Below are positions 44,640 to 53,418 of a DNA stretch of 64,000 nucleotides, one piece after another. Below the pieces are notes generated by a model. It was not told where the DNA came from. It worked only from the letters and a program-made list of their open reading frames with translations, and did no database searches. The DNA is from Solimonas sp. (GTDB lineage: Bacteria > Pseudomonadota > Gammaproteobacteria > Nevskiales > Nevskiaceae), in the NCBI GenBank assembly GCA_030149365.1, contig JASBRP010000065.1, forward strand, positions 1-64,000. Reading direction: 5' to 3'. Position 1 is the first letter of the stretch. Every line of letters starts with the position of its first letter. The translations under genes were made by a program, and so were the position numbers.

Positions 44640-45227
44640 TCACAGGCCCATGAAGATCAGCAGACGCCGGAAGATGCCGGGATCCTGTGAGCGGGACACC
44701 CAACCTTGGCCGCTGTACTGGATGCGCGCATCCATGATGCGCGATGACAGCACGACATTGCCGCCGGAGATGTCGGCGGGCCGGACGACACCTTCCAGAT
44801 TGATCTCCTGCTCCTCGCCGTTGACACGGATCGACTGTCGGCCGCGAACGAAGAGATCACCGTTGTCGAACTTCTTTTCGACACGGGCCGTCATCTGGGC
44901 ACGCAGATTGCCCCCACGGGTGGTCCGAGCCGCACCGTCGCTGTTGGATTCCACGTCGAGGCCGACCGACGATGGGCCGGAGGCGTCGTTGACTCCGGCC
45001 CCGAAGGAGAAGCCGGCGTCCTCGGAGGAGTTCGCGCGGCTCTCCGCAGAAGAGGCCTCGACAATGAGCACAGTCAGCGCGTCACCCACGCCCCTGGCGC
45101 GCACATCGCCAGCCAGCGAACGGAACGTCTTCTCATCGTAGAGATTGTCTGCATTAACGACCGACACCGGCATCAGCATCAGGCACAAACCGTATACAAG
45201 GCCTGGTTTTATTGCATTCAGATTCAC
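44640..45227 (-). CDS. flgH: L-ring protein FlgH lacking a lipobox
   Basis: This 195-residue outer-membrane ring protein has the FlgH core: DEKTFRSLAGDVRARGVGDA, NGDLFVRGRQSIRVNGEEQE, the VVRPADISGGNVVLSSRIMD stretch, and the C-terminal SRSQDPGIFRRLLIFMG. FlgH is normally a lipoprotein with a lipobox Cys. Here the hydrophobic N-terminus ends VSVVNADN with no cysteine at the cleavage site, suggesting signal peptidase I processing. The only early Cys (residue 15) is not in a lipobox context. It overlaps flgA as ATGA. Confidence 0.93.
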   Translation of the reverse strand: MNLNAIKPGLVYGLCLMLMPVSVVNADNLYDEKTFRSLAGDVRARGVGDALTVLIVEASSAESRANSSEDAGFSFGAGVNDASGPSSVGLDVESNSDGAARTTRGGNLRAQMTARVEKKFDNGDLFVRGRQSIRVNGEEQEINLEGVVRPADISGGNVVLSSRIMDARIQYSGQGWVSRSQDPGIFRRLLIFMGL

Positions 45228-45934
45228 GGTAACAACTCCACGGTCTGGTTTCCCGTCACGCGGGCCGGCAGCGACATGCCGCCTCGCCTGCTCTTCACGC
45301 GGATGCGCTCGCCTGGAGCACCACCGCCCATCGCCACGGCATCCAGTTGCAGGCGTACCCCGCCCTGGGAGAGATGCGCCTCCACCGGCATTCCTGGCTC
45401 GACTGCCGCCACCTCGCGCAGATCACGGCGATGCAATGCATCCCCGGCGCGCAGTGGACGTACCAGGCGCAGGCTACCCGCAGCCCATTCTTCCGCACCC
45501 CATGAATCCGCCGACACCGGACGCATCTGCTCCTCCCACTCGAAGTCTCCGGGAGCCACCCAGGCGCCCGCCGGCAGCGCCCGCCGCGCCACTGGAGTCC
45601 GCTGCGGCAGCTCGACGCTGAACCACAAGGGCACGCGCCGCTGGGTGCCATCCGTGCAAATGAAGCTCGCCATCACGGCCGCTCTGCCCTGTGCCGCAGG
45701 GGCCAGCAACTCCACGGCGACATCCTCGACCGATCCCTCGCAGGTCCTGTCCGGCAGGCTGCCAAGTGCACAGACCCGATACGGCTCGCCCAACTGGTCC
45801 TTCAGGCGGACCGCGACCTGCTGCAGTTGTGCGGTCTCACCGCAAGCGGGCGAAAGGCCCGCCGCGCGCGAGGCAGGCACCCCGGCGGCATTCGCCAGCA
45901 GGAGGCCCATGAGCAGGACATGAAAACGCTTCAT
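45224..45934 (-). CDS. flgA: P-ring assembly chaperone FlgA
   Basis: This 236-residue periplasmic chaperone has a signal peptide (residues 1-24) and a C-terminal SAF domain (VARRALPAGAWVAPGDFEWE, LVRPLRAGDALHRRDLREVA, then GERIRVKSRRGG). It helps FlgI ring formation, consistent with neighbouring flgH and flgI. Four cysteines are in the N-terminal half. Confidence 0.92.
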   Translation of the reverse strand: MKRFHVLLMGLLLANAAGVPASRAAGLSPACGETAQLQQVAVRLKDQLGEPYRVCALGSLPDRTCEGSVEDVAVELLAPAAQGRAAVMASFICTDGTQRRVPLWFSVELPQRTPVARRALPAGAWVAPGDFEWEEQMRPVSADSWGAEEWAAGSLRLVRPLRAGDALHRRDLREVAAVEPGMPVEAHLSQGGVRLQLDAVAMGGGAPGERIRVKSRRGGMSLPARVTGNQTVELLP

Positions 45935-45942
45935 TGCAGGGA

Positions 45943-46725
45943 TTAGCGGCGCAGGCTGTTGATTTCGGCCAGCACTTCATCTGCAGCCTGCAGTGCTCGT
46001 GCATTCAGCTGATAGGCACGCTGCGCCACCACCAGATCGGAGAGTTCCTCGACGAAATCCACATTCGACATTTCCAGGAAGCCCTGGCGCAACTTGCCCA
46101 GCCCCACCTCGCCCGGCTTGCCATAGAAAGCCTCACCGGATTGATCGGTCATGCCGTAGAGACCGCTGCCCAAGGACTTCAGGCCAGCGGCGTTGACGAA
46201 GCCCGCCAACTCGAGCTGTGCGATCTCCTCGGGATCCTCGTCGCCCGGAAGCTTGGCGAGGATGCGACCATCCTGCTCGATCACCAGCTGCGTGGCCTCC
46301 GCCGGAACCCGGATATCACCTGAAACACGCAATCCCTCGGCGGTAACCAACTCGCCGGTTTCATTCAGACGCAGGGCGCCCAGGCGGGTATAGGCCATGC
46401 TGCCATCGCTCAACTGCACCTCGATGAAGCCCTGCCCCAGGATGGCCATGTCCAGCGGCCGCTGAGTCTGGCGCAGATCTCCCTGGCTGAAGATGGCCTC
46501 GGTGCTGGCCACGGCGGTTCCGAGACCGACCTGCCGGGGCTTCTCGTCGGCGGACGCTGCGTCCACTGCCGTGGATTCCACCGGGCGGTACATGAGATCG
46601 GCAAAGTTCACACGCGCCTTCTTGAAGCCGGGCGTATTGACGTTGGCCAGGTTGTTGGACATTGCATCGAGCCGAAGCTGATGAGCCTGCAAACCGGAAA
46701 TACTGGCGTAGATCGCGTCGAGCAT
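45943..46725 (-). CDS. flgG: Distal rod protein FlgG
   Basis: This 260-residue rod protein has the N-terminal IYASISGLQAHQLRLDAMSN followed by NLANVNTPGFKKARV, the core LDMAILGQGFIEVQLSDGSM, and the C-terminal EMSNVDFVEELSDLVVAQRA and YQLNARALQAADEVL. Its length equals E. coli FlgG (260). It follows flgF in the same operon. Confidence 0.96.
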   Translation of the reverse strand: MLDAIYASISGLQAHQLRLDAMSNNLANVNTPGFKKARVNFADLMYRPVESTAVDAASADEKPRQVGLGTAVASTEAIFSQGDLRQTQRPLDMAILGQGFIEVQLSDGSMAYTRLGALRLNETGELVTAEGLRVSGDIRVPAEATQLVIEQDGRILAKLPGDEDPEEIAQLELAGFVNAAGLKSLGSGLYGMTDQSGEAFYGKPGEVGLGKLRQGFLEMSNVDFVEELSDLVVAQRAYQLNARALQAADEVLAEINSLRR

Positions 46726-46749
46726 GGAGAACGTCCTTTGGATTGCGTG

Positions 46750-47469
46750 TCAGAAACTGCCGCTCTGGTTGATCGCGGCATCGAGCATCTGGTCATAGGC
46801 GCGCAGCGCTTGTGCACTGCTGCCGAAGTGGCGAACGGTCTGCATCATGGCCACCATCTCCTGCAGCGGATCGACATTGCCCCGCTCGATCGCGCCCTGC
46901 CGGATCGACGCCGTGCCGGGGCCCGGCGCGATAGCCGGCAGATCCCTCGCGGCGGCGTAGAGGCCATCGCCGACATACTCCAGCGCCTCGCCTTCCTGCA
47001 ACTGCCCGAGCAGGATGCGGTCAACCGCACCGTTCCCGAGCTTGACCGCACCCTGGGCATCGATCTCGAAATCCGCGTTCGGCAGGCTCAGTGGAGCAGC
47101 GCTCGCCAGAAGCAAGTGACCCTGGGCGTTTTGCAGGCGCCCGCTGGCGTCCATCGCGAAATCGCCGCGCCGCGTATAGCGCACGCCCTGCGGAGTCTGC
47201 AGGCGGAACCAGCCCTCACCTTCGATGGCGAGATCCAGCTTGCGGCCGGTCTGCTGGATGGCACCCTGGCGCTGGCTGCGGTGGACTTCCACTGGCGAAA
47301 AGGAGGCCTGTCCGTCCAGTAGATTGGCGAAAGATCCCGGGCCGCCGCCAACGGCGATCTCGGCGCGGTACGCCGGCGTGGAGGCATTGGCCAGATTCTG
47401 CGAAATAATGCGCAGGCGCTCCATGTCGGCGGACAGGGTTGCGGTGGCAAGTGCGGCGATGTCAGTCAT
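46750..47469 (-). CDS. flgF: Proximal rod protein FlgF
   Basis: This 239-residue rod protein starts MTDIAALATATLSADMERLR with SQNLANASTPAYRAE, has the core LDLAIEGEGWFRLQTPQGVR followed by YTRRGDF, and ends with the usual C-terminal helix (NVDPLQEMVAMMQTVRHFGS). I start it at 47469, 17 bp after the flhA stop; an upstream Met would overlap flhA and add unrelated sequence. Confidence 0.9.
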   Translation of the reverse strand: MTDIAALATATLSADMERLRIISQNLANASTPAYRAEIAVGGGPGSFANLLDGQASFSPVEVHRSQRQGAIQQTGRKLDLAIEGEGWFRLQTPQGVRYTRRGDFAMDASGRLQNAQGHLLLASAAPLSLPNADFEIDAQGAVKLGNGAVDRILLGQLQEGEALEYVGDGLYAAARDLPAIAPGPGTASIRQGAIERGNVDPLQEMVAMMQTVRHFGSSAQALRAYDQMLDAAINQSGSF

Positions 47470-47485
47470 GACGGATCGGAAGCCC

Positions 47486-49540
47486 CTAGTTGACGCCCGC
47501 GGAGGCATGCACACGCACCGACAAGGTGCTGTTCAGCTCGGACGTGGAAATGACATTGAGATGAGGCAGGGATGCCTCGGTGGCGCGCCGCAGGAAGCGG
47601 CGCACGGACGGCGCACAGATCAGCACCGGCACGATGTTCTGGCCCAGCATGTCCTCGACATGGCGCGACAGTGCTCGCACCAGCCGGTCCATCCAGCCGG
47701 GATCCAGCGAGGTGGTGCCACCCTCACCTTGCCGGATGGCGTCGCGCAGCACCTTGTCAGTAGCCGGATCCAGCGTCAGTACGTGCAGGGCACCATCCTT
47801 GCTGGCGCAGCGCTGGGTGATGGCAAGCCCCAGCTTTTCACGGACGCGCTCCGTCAAGGCCTCGTGATCCTTGATCTGCCGGCCCGCTTCGAGCAACGCC
47901 TCGAGCACGAAGTCCACGTTGCGGATCGGCACTCGCTCCTTCAGCAAGGCCTTGAGCACCTTCTGGACATCACTGAGCGACAGCACGCCGGGGATAAGCT
48001 CTTCCACCAGGCTGGGCTGCGCCTCGCGTACGGTGCCGACCAACCGCTCGGCCTCCTGGCGCGTGACCAGGTGGTGCCCCTGGTTGCGGATCACCTCGGA
48101 GAAATGCGTCACCAGCACCGTGAGCGATTCCACCACGGTGAAGCCGGCGGCACGTGCCGCTGCCGCATCGCCCGGCGCAATCCACAGTGCGGGCAGGCCG
48201 AAGGTGGGATCGCGCGTTTTCTCACCCTTGATCGTGGCGGTGGCATGGCCGGGGTTGATCGCCAGCACCGCATCCTGGCGGATTTCACCCTCCGCCACCG
48301 TGGCTCCAAAAAATCGGATTGCGTAGGTATCCGGCGGACGGCGGGCGTCCTCGCGCAGACGCAGGCTCGGGATGATCAGGCCTATATCGGTGGCATGCTG
48401 GCGCCGGAAAGCCTTGATGCGCTTCATGAACAAGCCATCGTCCTGTCCCAGCAGCGGCCGCAGCGCGGATCCCATCTCCAGTTCCAGCGGCTCCACCGCC
48501 AGCGACGCATAGGAAACCTGATCCTCCGGCCCTACGCCCGCTTCCGCGGCAGCCGGCTCTGCCGCGAGCTCACGCGTCCGAGCACGGTACGCCATGAATG
48601 CAGCGACCGACACCAAGGACAGGATCACCAGTACCGGCAACGCCGGCATACCCGGCAGGAACAGGGCCACGAACAATGCCGCCGCCAGGATCACCAGCGA
48701 CTTGGGGTAGCGCGTCACCTGCAACAGCATCTCACGCGTCAGGTCCGCATCCGTCGCGGCGCGGGTAACGATGATGCCGGTGGCAGTGGCAATCACCAGG
48801 GCCGGAATCTGCGTGACGATGCCGTCGCCAACGGTGAGCAGCGTGTAGGTGGCCAAGGCCTCCGACCAGCTCATGCCCTTCTGCACCAGGCCGATGGCCA
48901 GGCCGCCGATGATGTTGATCAGGATGATGATGATGCCGGCGATGGCATCGCCCTTGACGAACTTGCTGGCACCATCCATCGCGCCATAGAAATTCGCCTC
49001 GCGCTCGATCTCCTTGCGGCGCTCGCGCGCTTCAACCTCGGTGATTAGGCCCATGTTGAGGTCGGCGTCGATGCTCATCTGCTTGCCGGGCATGGCGTCC
49101 AGCGTAAAGCGCGCCGCCACCTCGGCCACGCGTTGGGCACCGTTGGTTACCACCACGAACTGGACCACGATCAGGATCAGGAAAACCACCAAGCCAATGA
49201 CGTAGTTGCCCGCCACCACATGCGAGCCGATGGCCTCGATCACCCGGCCGGCGTATGCATCCGTCAGGATCAGGCGCGTGGCGGCAACATTGAGCGACAG
49301 GCGCAACAGCGTGGCGATCAGCAGGATCGACGGAAAGGTCGAGAAGGTCAGTGGCTTGTCGGTGTAGAAGGTCAGCAGCAGGATCAATGCCGCTATGCAG
49401 AAGTTGGTGATCAGCAGGAAATCCAGCAGTCCCGGTGGGATCGGCGAGAACAGCACCACCAGGATGCCGACGACGCCGGCGATCACGAACAGCTCGGAGC
49501 GAGTACCCAGCATCTGCCGGGACATGCTAGCGGCGCTCAC
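47486..49540 (-). CDS. flhA: Flagellar-type export gate protein FlhA
   Basis: This 684-residue protein forms the export nonamer. The membrane half (about residues 15-330) carries the FHIPEP-family signature (LRLSLNVAATRLILTDAYAG, QFVVVTNGAQRVAEVAARFT and LDAMPGKQMSIDADLN). The C-terminal cytoplasmic half (residues 360-684) binds substrates and chaperones. Length is as in other FlhA proteins (692 in E. coli). The close match here argues for an active secretion gate. Confidence 0.97.
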   Translation of the reverse strand: MSAASMSRQMLGTRSELFVIAGVVGILVVLFSPIPPGLLDFLLITNFCIAALILLLTFYTDKPLTFSTFPSILLIATLLRLSLNVAATRLILTDAYAGRVIEAIGSHVVAGNYVIGLVVFLILIVVQFVVVTNGAQRVAEVAARFTLDAMPGKQMSIDADLNMGLITEVEARERRKEIEREANFYGAMDGASKFVKGDAIAGIIIILINIIGGLAIGLVQKGMSWSEALATYTLLTVGDGIVTQIPALVIATATGIIVTRAATDADLTREMLLQVTRYPKSLVILAAALFVALFLPGMPALPVLVILSLVSVAAFMAYRARTRELAAEPAAAEAGVGPEDQVSYASLAVEPLELEMGSALRPLLGQDDGLFMKRIKAFRRQHATDIGLIIPSLRLREDARRPPDTYAIRFFGATVAEGEIRQDAVLAINPGHATATIKGEKTRDPTFGLPALWIAPGDAAAARAAGFTVVESLTVLVTHFSEVIRNQGHHLVTRQEAERLVGTVREAQPSLVEELIPGVLSLSDVQKVLKALLKERVPIRNVDFVLEALLEAGRQIKDHEALTERVREKLGLAITQRCASKDGALHVLTLDPATDKVLRDAIRQGEGGTTSLDPGWMDRLVRALSRHVEDMLGQNIVPVLICAPSVRRFLRRATEASLPHLNVISTSELNSTLSVRVHASAGVN

Positions 49541-50613
49541 GGTGCCTTCTCCCCTGCCGTCTTGCGCACGCTACGCAGCACCAGGGCCACCTCGCGATAG
49601 GTTTCCTCGGGCACGTATTCGTCCAGGTCCGTACTGCGGTAGAGCTCTCGCGCCAACGGCGGGTTCTCCACCACGGGGATACCGTGGCGGAACGCCGCGC
49701 GACGCAGCTTGAGCGCGGCATCGCCGGCACCCTTGCTGATCAGCCGGGGGGCCGGCATCTCGTCGCGGTTGTACTGCAGGGCAATGGCGAGATGGGTGGG
49801 GTTGGTGATCAGCACGTCAGCGTCCTTGATGCGCCCGGCGGAGGCCGCCTTCTTGCGCATGGCACGCTGGATTTCCTTACGCTTGGAGCGAATCTGCGGA
49901 TCACCCTCGCGCCGCTTGACCTCGTCCTTGAGCTCGCGGCGGCTCATCCTCATCTTCTTGAGGAACTCCCAACGGGTGTAGCCAAGATCCAGCAACGCCA
50001 GTGCCAGCAAGCCCATCAGCAACACGAAGAGCACGAAACCGGCCTTGCCGATGAGCAGGTCCGGGTAGGATCCGAGCGGCTGGCGCGTCAGCAGCAACAT
50101 GTCAGGCAACAGGCTCCAGATCATCCAGAAAAGCACGGCTGCCAACAGCGCCAGCTTGAGGACCGACTTGAAGCCCTCGTAGACGGAGCGCATCGAAAAC
50201 AGACGCTTGAGGCCATTGGCGGGGTTCAGACGACTGAAATCCGGCTTCAGCGGCGTGAAGGAAAACACCGGCCCGGTCTGCAGGAAGTTGGCCAGCACGC
50301 CTGCCACCATCACCAGCAGCAGGAAGGGCAGCATCAGGAACAGCACATGCTGCGAAAGCGCACCCATCATCTCCACCACAAGGGGCTCGGTCAGCTCGGC
50401 ACGCCCGGCCTCTCGCATCAGGCCCTGGGACAGGGTAAAGGTCTTGCGGATCGCGGACTCCGAGAACGCGAGCGTGGCTGCCAGGGCCACCGCCAGCACG
50501 GCCAGCGAGTTCAGCTCCACGCTCTTGAAGACCTGGCCGCGCTTGCGCGCCTCCTCCAGCTTGAAGGATGTGGCGGGTTCGGATTTGTCCTGGTCTGCGC
50601 CCTGCTCGGCCAT
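49537..50613 (-). CDS. flhB: Flagellar-type export switch protein FlhB
   Basis: This 358-residue protein has four transmembrane helices and the autocleavage motif NPTH (residues 271-274, in VLITNPTHLAIALQYNR). That motif is needed for the switch from rod/hook to later substrates and implies that a second class of exported substrate exists or once existed. The start MAEQGADQDKSEPATSFKLE is 2 bp after the fliR stop; the long open frame further upstream is a shadow of fliR. Confidence 0.96.
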   Translation of the reverse strand: MAEQGADQDKSEPATSFKLEEARKRGQVFKSVELNSLAVLAVALAATLAFSESAIRKTFTLSQGLMREAGRAELTEPLVVEMMGALSQHVLFLMLPFLLLVMVAGVLANFLQTGPVFSFTPLKPDFSRLNPANGLKRLFSMRSVYEGFKSVLKLALLAAVLFWMIWSLLPDMLLLTRQPLGSYPDLLIGKAGFVLFVLLMGLLALALLDLGYTRWEFLKKMRMSRRELKDEVKRREGDPQIRSKRKEIQRAMRKKAASAGRIKDADVLITNPTHLAIALQYNRDEMPAPRLISKGAGDAALKLRRAAFRHGIPVVENPPLARELYRSTDLDEYVPEETYREVALVLRSVRKTAGEKAP

Positions 50614-50615
50614 GG

Positions 50616-51389
50616 CTATCTCGCCACCAGGATCTGCTGCCAGTAGACGAAAATCTTCTCGAACAGGCTCTGCACGATGCCGCCGGAAAAGCGCAGCGAG
50701 ATCGCCGTGACCAGCAGGCCGACGAAGGCCTTGGCCGGCAATGCCACGAAGTAGGCATTCACCTGAGGCATGACGCGGGCGGCGAAGCCGATCACCAAGT
50801 CCATCAGCATCAGCGCGCAGACCGCCGGCGCCACCAGGATGAAGCCATACACGAACATCAGGCCGAACTGCCCTACGACCAAGTGGATGGGCACCGACAG
50901 CGGCGAACCGATGGGCACCGTCTGAAACGCAAAGGCCAGACCGCGCAGCAGCGTATGGTGAGCGTCCAGCGTCAGGAATACCGTAGCACCCAGCATGGTG
51001 AATACCGCCCCCATCAGGGAGCCGTGTCCACGCGTTGCCGGGTCGAACAGCGTGGCGATACCGAAGCCCATCTGGTAATCCAACAGGCGGCCGCCCAGCG
51101 CCAGCGCACCGAATGCCGCCAGGATGCCGAAGCCCAGCAGCCCGCCCAGCAACAACTCGCGCCCCACCATCAGCACCAGGCCCAGCAGGGTTTGCGGCAT
51201 CGGGGGAATGGCGCCGGCACCGGCGGTGAGACCGGCAGTCAGCAAGGCCACGGCCAGGATGAAGAACAGGCGGATGTTGGTTGGCAGCGTGGCCACACCC
51301 AGCACCGGTGCGAATGCCAGGGCGCCGGCCACACGCGCGGCTGCCATCAGCAGCATCACCAACCATTCGGCGTGGACGATGAGGTTCAT
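50616..51389 (-). CDS. fliR: Flagellar-type export gate protein FliR
   Basis: This 257-residue membrane protein has six or so helices, with RVAGALAFAPVLGVATLPTN and MGFGIATLFDPATRGHGSLM typical of FliR. The start MNLIVHAEWLVMLL (51389) lies 7 bp after fliQ. Together with FliP and FliQ it forms the helical export gate. Confidence 0.94.
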   Translation of the reverse strand: MNLIVHAEWLVMLLMAAARVAGALAFAPVLGVATLPTNIRLFFILAVALLTAGLTAGAGAIPPMPQTLLGLVLMVGRELLLGGLLGFGILAAFGALALGGRLLDYQMGFGIATLFDPATRGHGSLMGAVFTMLGATVFLTLDAHHTLLRGLAFAFQTVPIGSPLSVPIHLVVGQFGLMFVYGFILVAPAVCALMLMDLVIGFAARVMPQVNAYFVALPAKAFVGLLVTAISLRFSGGIVQSLFEKIFVYWQQILVAR

Positions 51390-51396
51390 GCCGGAA

Positions 51397-51666
51397 TCAG
51401 CGCACGTACACCGGGATGTTGGTGAATAGCGTGGTGCCAAACTGAACCAGCGTGGCCAGCATCCAGGGTCCCAGTGCCACCAGCACGAAGAAGATCGCCA
51501 GCATCTTGGGGATGAAGGTCAGCGTCATTTCCTGGATCTGCGTCACCACCTGGAAAACGCTGACGATCAGGCCCACGATCATGCTCATGCCCACTACCGG
51601 CCCTGCGACCAGCATCGCCGTCCACAGCATCTCCTGGGACAGCTTCAGGGCAAGATCGGTGGTCAC
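51397..51666 (-). CDS. fliQ: Flagellar-type export gate protein FliQ
   Basis: This 89-residue protein has two transmembrane helices. LSQEMLWTAMLVAGPVVGMS, VGLIVSVFQVVTQIQEMTLT and FIPKM are canonical FliQ sequences. Its start overlaps the stop of the upstream TPR gene (ATGA), which ties the TPR protein to the operon. Confidence 0.96.
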   Translation of the reverse strand: MTTDLALKLSQEMLWTAMLVAGPVVGMSMIVGLIVSVFQVVTQIQEMTLTFIPKMLAIFFVLVALGPWMLATLVQFGTTLFTNIPVYVR

Positions 51667-52856
51667 AGACCAGGCTCCTGCTCTCGACGCGCACGCGCCG
51701 CGCGACGGCGCTCCAGCAGAGACCGGGCAAGTTCGCTGACAGGCTTCTCACCGGCCACGGTGCTATTGAGAAGCCCCTGGATAATCTCCTCTGCCTTACC
51801 GCGCTCCCCTTCCGCAGCCAGCAGCAGACTCTCAGCAAAGCGCGCAGAGAAATTCTGAGGATTGAGGCCACGACCTACCCGCGTCAGACGCTTAGCGTCC
51901 TCAGCCTGACCCGACAGGGCAGCCAGTACAGCCAGACCACCATGCGTCTCCCCGAAATTGCGATCCAGCGCCAGCGCGTTTGCGAAACTGTGCTTGGCAC
52001 CGGCCTGGTCGCCCGCCATCAACTGAAGCCAGGCCAGACCATGCCACGTGCCGATATGCCCCGGCATGTATTTGACCGCTTTCGAGAAGGCTTCCAGCGC
52101 AGCGGCCCGATCCAGATCCAGCATGTACGCGAATGCCCGCCCGGACCAGGCACGGCCGTTTTCCGCGTGTCGCAACAACACGGAGTCAAAAGCTTCTGCC
52201 GCCTCGCGCGCCTCTTGCCTTTCGAGCGCCAACCCGCCGCGCGCCAGCAACGCATGCGGCTCATCCGCCTGCCTCTGCAGCGTAGCCCGGATCTGGGCCT
52301 CTGCCTCTTCTGCACGATCTTCGTCGAACAGGATCAGCGCCAGCAAGCCACGAGCTTCGGCATCGTCCGGCTGTAGCTCCAGGTAAGCCTGCAAGTGCGA
52401 GATCGCTCGCTCTTGCCCATCCTCGCCGGACTGGCAGATCGCCTGCGCAAACAGCTTGTGCGCTTGCGGTAAGGCAGCCCAGTCCTGTTCGCCAAAATTC
52501 ATCAATGCCGCAATCGCAGCCTGCGGCTCACCGGCATAGAGCTGAGCGAATGCCATGTTGTAGCGAACCACCGGATGATCATTCCCGACCGCCAGCAGTC
52601 CCTCGAAGTAGAGCGCCGCACCGCGGAAATCGTGCCGCTGCAAGGCATTGATGCCTAAGGCATGCATGATCTCGGCATGGTCCGGATGCTGGCGGGCAAT
52701 CCCCACCAGCACGTCAGCCTCGATCTGTAGGTCGCCCACCTCTCGAGCCTGCGCGGCAGCATCAAGAGCCAGCTGAATATTAGCTGGATCAGCGTGCAAG
52801 TAAGCCCTCAGACGCTCCAGACGAGCGCCCGCTTCTACCTTCCCTGCTTGGGACAC
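51663..52856 (-). CDS. TPR-repeat protein in the flagellar-type operon
   Basis: This 397-residue soluble protein is built of about ten tetratricopeptide repeats over most of its length. Examples are EIMHALGINALQRHDFRGAA, ISHLQAYLELQPDDAEARGL and WHGLAWLQLMAGDQAGAKHS. There is no signal peptide or membrane helix, and the end is basic (SLLERRRAARARREQEPG). It is translationally coupled to fliQ. No standard flagellar operon gene matches it. A chaperone, scaffold or substrate-sorting role is an inference from TPR chaperones in type III systems. Confidence 0.88.
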   Translation of the reverse strand: MSQAGKVEAGARLERLRAYLHADPANIQLALDAAAQAREVGDLQIEADVLVGIARQHPDHAEIMHALGINALQRHDFRGAALYFEGLLAVGNDHPVVRYNMAFAQLYAGEPQAAIAALMNFGEQDWAALPQAHKLFAQAICQSGEDGQERAISHLQAYLELQPDDAEARGLLALILFDEDRAEEAEAQIRATLQRQADEPHALLARGGLALERQEAREAAEAFDSVLLRHAENGRAWSGRAFAYMLDLDRAAALEAFSKAVKYMPGHIGTWHGLAWLQLMAGDQAGAKHSFANALALDRNFGETHGGLAVLAALSGQAEDAKRLTRVGRGLNPQNFSARFAESLLLAAEGERGKAEEIIQGLLNSTVAGEKPVSELARSLLERRRAARARREQEPGL

Positions 52857-52875
52857 GCGAAACTCCGGGCTTGCG

Positions 52876-53418
52876 TTAGTGTTGGGTACGGTAGGCGTCT
52901 ACAGCATTGACCGGCACAAGTTCGGCTCCGCCAGCACGCTCGGAGGCATCTATCGAAGCCAATAGGTCTCGAGACCGAGTGAAATACAGGTTGTCCGCGG
53001 GAATGACGTCCAGCGCGTTACGAAGCATGGCTTTGGCTTCGCCAGACTGCCCCTGCCGCGCAGCCGCCACTGCGCGGAAATACAGAGCAGGGGGATACAA
53101 TACGGACTGCTGCAGCACACGATCCCAGATCGCCAAGGCCGCATCAGTTTCTCCATCCTCGAAACGAGTCATGCCGAGCTGAAAGTTAGCGTCGAGATCG
53201 TCCGGCTTTGCGCCGAGATACGCCTCGAACTGCACGCGTGCCTTGGCGCGGAGCCCCAACTGCGCGTAGACCCGGGCAAGTTCCAACCTGGCCTCAGACG
53301 GGCAATCGCCCAGGGCCACAGCCTGCTTCAGCTTGGCGAGCCCCTGTTCGACCACGCCTTTTTCAAGATCCATGCGCGCAAGGACCAACAGCTCCTCGCC
53401 GTCGAATACATTCTGCAT
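52876..53418 (-). CDS. TPR-repeat protein, first gene of the flagellar-type operon
   Basis: This 180-residue protein has about three TPRs (KGVVEQGLAKLKQAVALGDC, ARVYAQLGLRAKARVQFEAY, AAARQGQSGEAKAMLRNALD). It is probably cytoplasmic. The start MQNVFDGEELLVLARMD has GGGGGAG 7 nt upstream, which favours it over a Met five codons earlier. It resembles the plus-strand TPR protein at 31708 in size and layout, and both may come from one duplication. Confidence 0.82.
   Translation of the reverse strand: MQNVFDGEELLVLARMDLEKGVVEQGLAKLKQAVALGDCPSEARLELARVYAQLGLRAKARVQFEAYLGAKPDDLDANFQLGMTRFEDGETDAALAIWDRVLQQSVLYPPALYFRAVAAARQGQSGEAKAMLRNALDVIPADNLYFTRSRDLLASIDASERAGGAELVPVNAVDAYRTQH

Larger units (their letters stand above)
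32654..53418 (-). other. Flagellum-derived type III secretion operon (27 genes)
   Basis: Twenty-seven minus-strand genes follow each other with overlaps or gaps below 30 bp, from the TPR gene at 53418 to the sigma factor. They encode the export gate (FlhA, FlhB, FliO, FliP, FliQ, FliR), ATPase complex (FliH, FliI, FliJ), C-ring-like parts (FliM-like, FliN, a mini FliG-like), MS-ring (FliF), rod (FliE, FlgB, FlgC, FlgF, FlgG), P/L rings (FlgI, FlgH with FlgA), and hook (FlgD, FlgE, a FliK-like protein). Absent here are flagellin, FliD, FliS, FlgK, FlgL, FlgJ, FlgM, FlgN, FliL, MotA/B and Che proteins. By eye the region is less GC-rich than its flanks. Confidence 0.85.

Noticed and set aside
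49537-51366. A 609-codon frame that would fuse extra sequence to FlhB
   Set aside because: The upstream half is a shadow of fliR; FlhB starts at MAEQGADQ (50613).
32654-53418. Classification as a virulence injectisome (NF-T3SS)
   Set aside because: Rod, hook, P-ring and L-ring genes, FliO and FliE are flagellar. No secretin, needle or translocon gene is present.
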